From CALXXL01 sp964512385 (GTDB lineage Bacteria; Verrucomicrobiota; Lentisphaeria; Victivallales; Victivallaceae), in contig CAZEHZ010000107.1 of the NCBI GenBank assembly GCA_964512385.1, positions 1-7,862 on the forward strand: a stretch of 7,862 bases of DNA, in the 5' to 3' direction. The notes under the pieces are model-generated. The model was given only the letters and a program-made list of their open reading frames with translations. It ran no database searches and was not told where the DNA came from. The position numbers were made by a program, and so were the translations under genes. Positions 6,795-7,862 of the stretch are shown here, piece after piece (within the stretch, counting starts at the first letter, position 1; every line of letters begins with the position of its first letter).

Positions 6795-7589
6795 ATGATT
6801 TCTGCAAGCGTAGTAAAAGATTTGCGTGAAAAGACCGGCGCCGGTATGATGGATTGCAAAAAAGCATTAACCGAAACCAACGGCGATATCGAACAGGCGA
6901 TTGATTATTTGCGTAAACACGGTATTGCCAAGGCCGAAAAGAAGGCCGGCCGTGCTACTAAAGAAGGTAAAGTGCTCAGCTTAATTCAAGGCGGCAAAGC
7001 CGTTTTGCTGGAAGTATTGTGCGAAACCGACTTTGTTGCCACTAACGAAAAGTTCATCAATTATATGAACGGCGTAGCGGAACGTGCTTTAGCTCTGCCC
7101 GGCAACGGTTGTGTTACCGAATTGGTTAATGAAAATGAAAAAGATTCGTTAACCGGCATGATTGCCACCATCGGCGAAAACATGCAGATCCGTCGTTGTG
7201 CCAAGTGGGATGTAGCCGGAACTGCCGGCAGCTATCTGCACATGGGCGGCAAGATTGGTGTTATGCTCGAAGTTGCCGGTGAAGCCGATGCTGCGTTATT
7301 AAAAGAAATTGGCATGCACATTGCGGCGTTCAAGCCGGCGTATATTTGCAGTGAATGTGTTCCGGCCGAAGTTCTGGAACATGAAAAAGAAATCACCCGT
7401 GCCCAGTTAGCCGGCAAGCCGGCCAATGTAATGGAAAAGATTGTAGAAGGTAAAGTACAGAAGTATTATTCTGAAGTTTGCCTGTTAAATCAGCCATGGG
7501 TAATGGATCAAAAGACCAGTTTAGCTAAAATCCAGCCGAACTTAAAAGTTACCCGCTTCCTGCGTTGGGAAGTAGGCGAAGAACTCTAA
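6795..7589 (+). CDS. tsf: Translation elongation factor Ts
   Basis: EF-Ts releases GDP from EF-Tu so that it can bind GTP and aminoacyl-tRNA again. The 264-residue protein opens with the N-terminal module ISASVVKDLREKTGAGMMDCKKAL and continues with GDIEQAIDYLRKHG (30-43). TDF at 78-80 lies in CETDFVATN and matches the EF-Tu-contacting Asp-Phe pair of the family. The second half includes YLHMGGKIGVML and MHIAAFKPAY, then a coiled-coil-like region and the C-terminal segment. It is a little shorter than E. coli EF-Ts (283) but appears complete. The ATG follows CAGGAG by eight bases. It is cotranscribed with rpsB, and a strong terminator lies 15 bases after the stop. The often-linked pyrH does not follow in this window. 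Confidence 0.98.
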   Translation: MISASVVKDLREKTGAGMMDCKKALTETNGDIEQAIDYLRKHGIAKAEKKAGRATKEGKVLSLIQGGKAVLLEVLCETDFVATNEKFINYMNGVAERALALPGNGCVTELVNENEKDSLTGMIATIGENMQIRRCAKWDVAGTAGSYLHMGGKIGVMLEVAGEADAALLKEIGMHIAAFKPAYICSECVPAEVLEHEKEITRAQLAGKPANVMEKIVEGKVQKYYSEVCLLNQPWVMDQKTSLAKIQPNLKVTRFLRWEVGEEL

Positions 7590-7603
7590 GAGTTCCTCAC
7601 ACC

Positions 7604-7634
7604 AAAAAAGCCGCTCATTGGAGCGGCTTTTTTT
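7604..7634. terminator. Bidirectional terminator between tsf and a convergent gene
   Basis: AGCCGCTC (7609-7616) pairs perfectly with GAGCGGCT (7621-7628) around the loop ATTG. Seven T bases follow on the plus strand (7628-7634), and six A bases precede it (7604-7609), giving a T-run on the minus strand. It ends rpsB-tsf and lies five bases after the stop of the minus-strand reading frame at 7639, so it can serve both. Confidence 0.93.
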
Positions 7635-7638
7635 ATGC

Positions 7639-7862
7639 TTACCATAAGCCATCCCCATCGATAAGCTTTTCAAGGCAAACGTACTCATCGTTAGTAGAAC
7701 TCGTGTTAGGCAATGTTTCTTTTAGCTTTTTAAGCCATTTTTGGGAGGAGGGCCGAACATCGGCCTCGTTGGTAGAAATCGTTGTATGCTGAGTTTCTTT
7801 TAGCGTGTTAAGCCATTTTTGGGAGGAGGCTACTTGCCTCCCCCAAACCCCCTCCCGCCGCC
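7639..7862 (-). CDS. Unrecognised protein, C-terminal end (start lies beyond the right edge), with 26-residue repeat
   Basis: A minus-strand frame is open from the window edge to TAA at 7639-7641, 73 codons with no start needed here. The product contains SSQKWLNTLKETQHTTISTN and SSQKWLKKLKETLPNTSSTN exactly 26 residues apart (residues 12 and 38 of the fragment; 15 of 26 identical), and ends in CLEKLIDGDGLW. The region is hydrophilic, rich in Lys, Thr and Ser, with no membrane segment. Support for a real gene: the open frame, a repeat period that is a multiple of three, and a terminator five bases after the stop that works in this direction. Against it: the bases that differ between repeats are mostly amino-acid-changing, and the first 11 residues come from G-rich sequence unlike normal coding. 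No family is recognised. Confidence 0.45.
   Translation of the reverse strand, partial: RREGVWGRQVASSQKWLNTLKETQHTTISTNEADVRPSSQKWLKKLKETLPNTSSTNDEYVCLEKLIDGDGLW
7748..7767. repeat. Palindrome in the left repeat unit
   Basis: GGCCGA (7751-7756) and TCGGCC (7760-7765) are inverted copies around a 3-base loop; with one bulged base the stem extends to 7748 and 7767. It directly follows the repeat core on the plus strand. Confidence 0.7.
7825..7841. repeat. Palindrome in the right repeat unit
   Basis: GGAGGC (7825-7830) and GCCTCC (7836-7841) are inverted copies around a 5-base loop. It sits at nearly the same place in its unit as the left palindrome but has a different sequence. Confidence 0.7.

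Larger units (their letters stand above)
7688..7843 (-). repeat. Two tandem 78-bp units with a 36-bp near-identical core
   Basis: Cores at 7715-7750 and 7793-7828 agree at 34 of 36 bases; only positions 13 and 15 of the core, counted on the plus strand, differ. The 27 bases before each core (7688-7714 and 7766-7792) agree at about 19, and the 15 bases after each core differ. The period of 78 bp keeps the minus-strand frame open through both copies. Confidence 0.85.

Noticed and set aside
7565..7792. A 75-codon plus-strand open frame over the tsf end and terminator
   Set aside because: It overlaps the end of tsf and runs straight through a strong terminator. Its repeat part is the antisense of the better-supported minus-strand frame, and the frame stops between the two repeat copies.
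7715..7828. Two 36-bp repeats separated by 42 bp, looking like a minimal CRISPR array
   Set aside because: The similarity continues outside the 36-bp core into the supposed spacer and upstream flank with the same 78-bp period, and a reading frame passes through both. Real spacers would be unrelated. No cas gene is in the window.

Overview
The window carries seven protein-coding genes, two of them cut by the window edges. From left to right on the minus strand lie the first 19 codons of a GDP-L-fucose synthase gene, gmd (GDP-mannose 4,6-dehydratase) and a stand-alone beta-ketoacyl-ACP synthase. On the plus strand follow an oligopeptide-type ABC transporter ATPase, mutL, rpsB (ribosomal protein S2) and tsf (elongation factor Ts). 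At the right edge a minus-strand reading frame runs in from beyond the window. It has no start codon here and carries an in-frame 26-codon tandem repeat.

The organism is a bacterium of moderate GC content with strong Shine-Dalgarno sites in front of the ribosomal genes and mostly TAA stops (six of seven; the ketoacyl synthase uses TGA). GDP-fucose synthesis suggests a fucosylated surface glycan. MutL carries the metal-binding endonuclease motifs, so mismatch repair should not depend on MutH. From general familiarity with the families, S2 and EF-Ts look more like those of the Lentisphaerota/Verrucomicrobiota side of the PVC group than of Enterobacteria. An alphaproteobacterium cannot be excluded without a search, so this placement is tentative.

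Region by region: (1) 1-1111 is a two-gene GDP-fucose operon read leftwards, with one base between gmd and the next gene and its own promoter at about 1152-1181. (2) 1201-1243 is a strong terminator that closes the ketoacyl synthase gene (1264-2493) and separates it from gmd. (3) 2494-2689 is a divergent promoter region holding one candidate promoter per direction and a perfect 14-bp palindrome over the rightward -35 box. (4) 2690-5697 holds the ABC ATPase and mutL, which overlap by 10 bp and are probably translationally coupled. The ATPase has no permease or binding-protein genes beside it in this window. (5) 5698-5841 is the rpsB promoter and leader, with a hairpin at the predicted 5' end of the transcript. 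(6) 5842-7589 is rpsB-tsf, followed by a terminator that can work in both directions. (7) 7639-7862 is the C-terminal end of an unrecognised convergent gene.

Most of the window is ordinary housekeeping. The part most worth a second look is the right edge, where two 78-bp units share a 36-bp core (34 of 36 bases), keep one reading frame open, and each carry a different short palindrome at the same place. This resembles palindromic elements that insert in frame into genes, but two copies cannot prove it.
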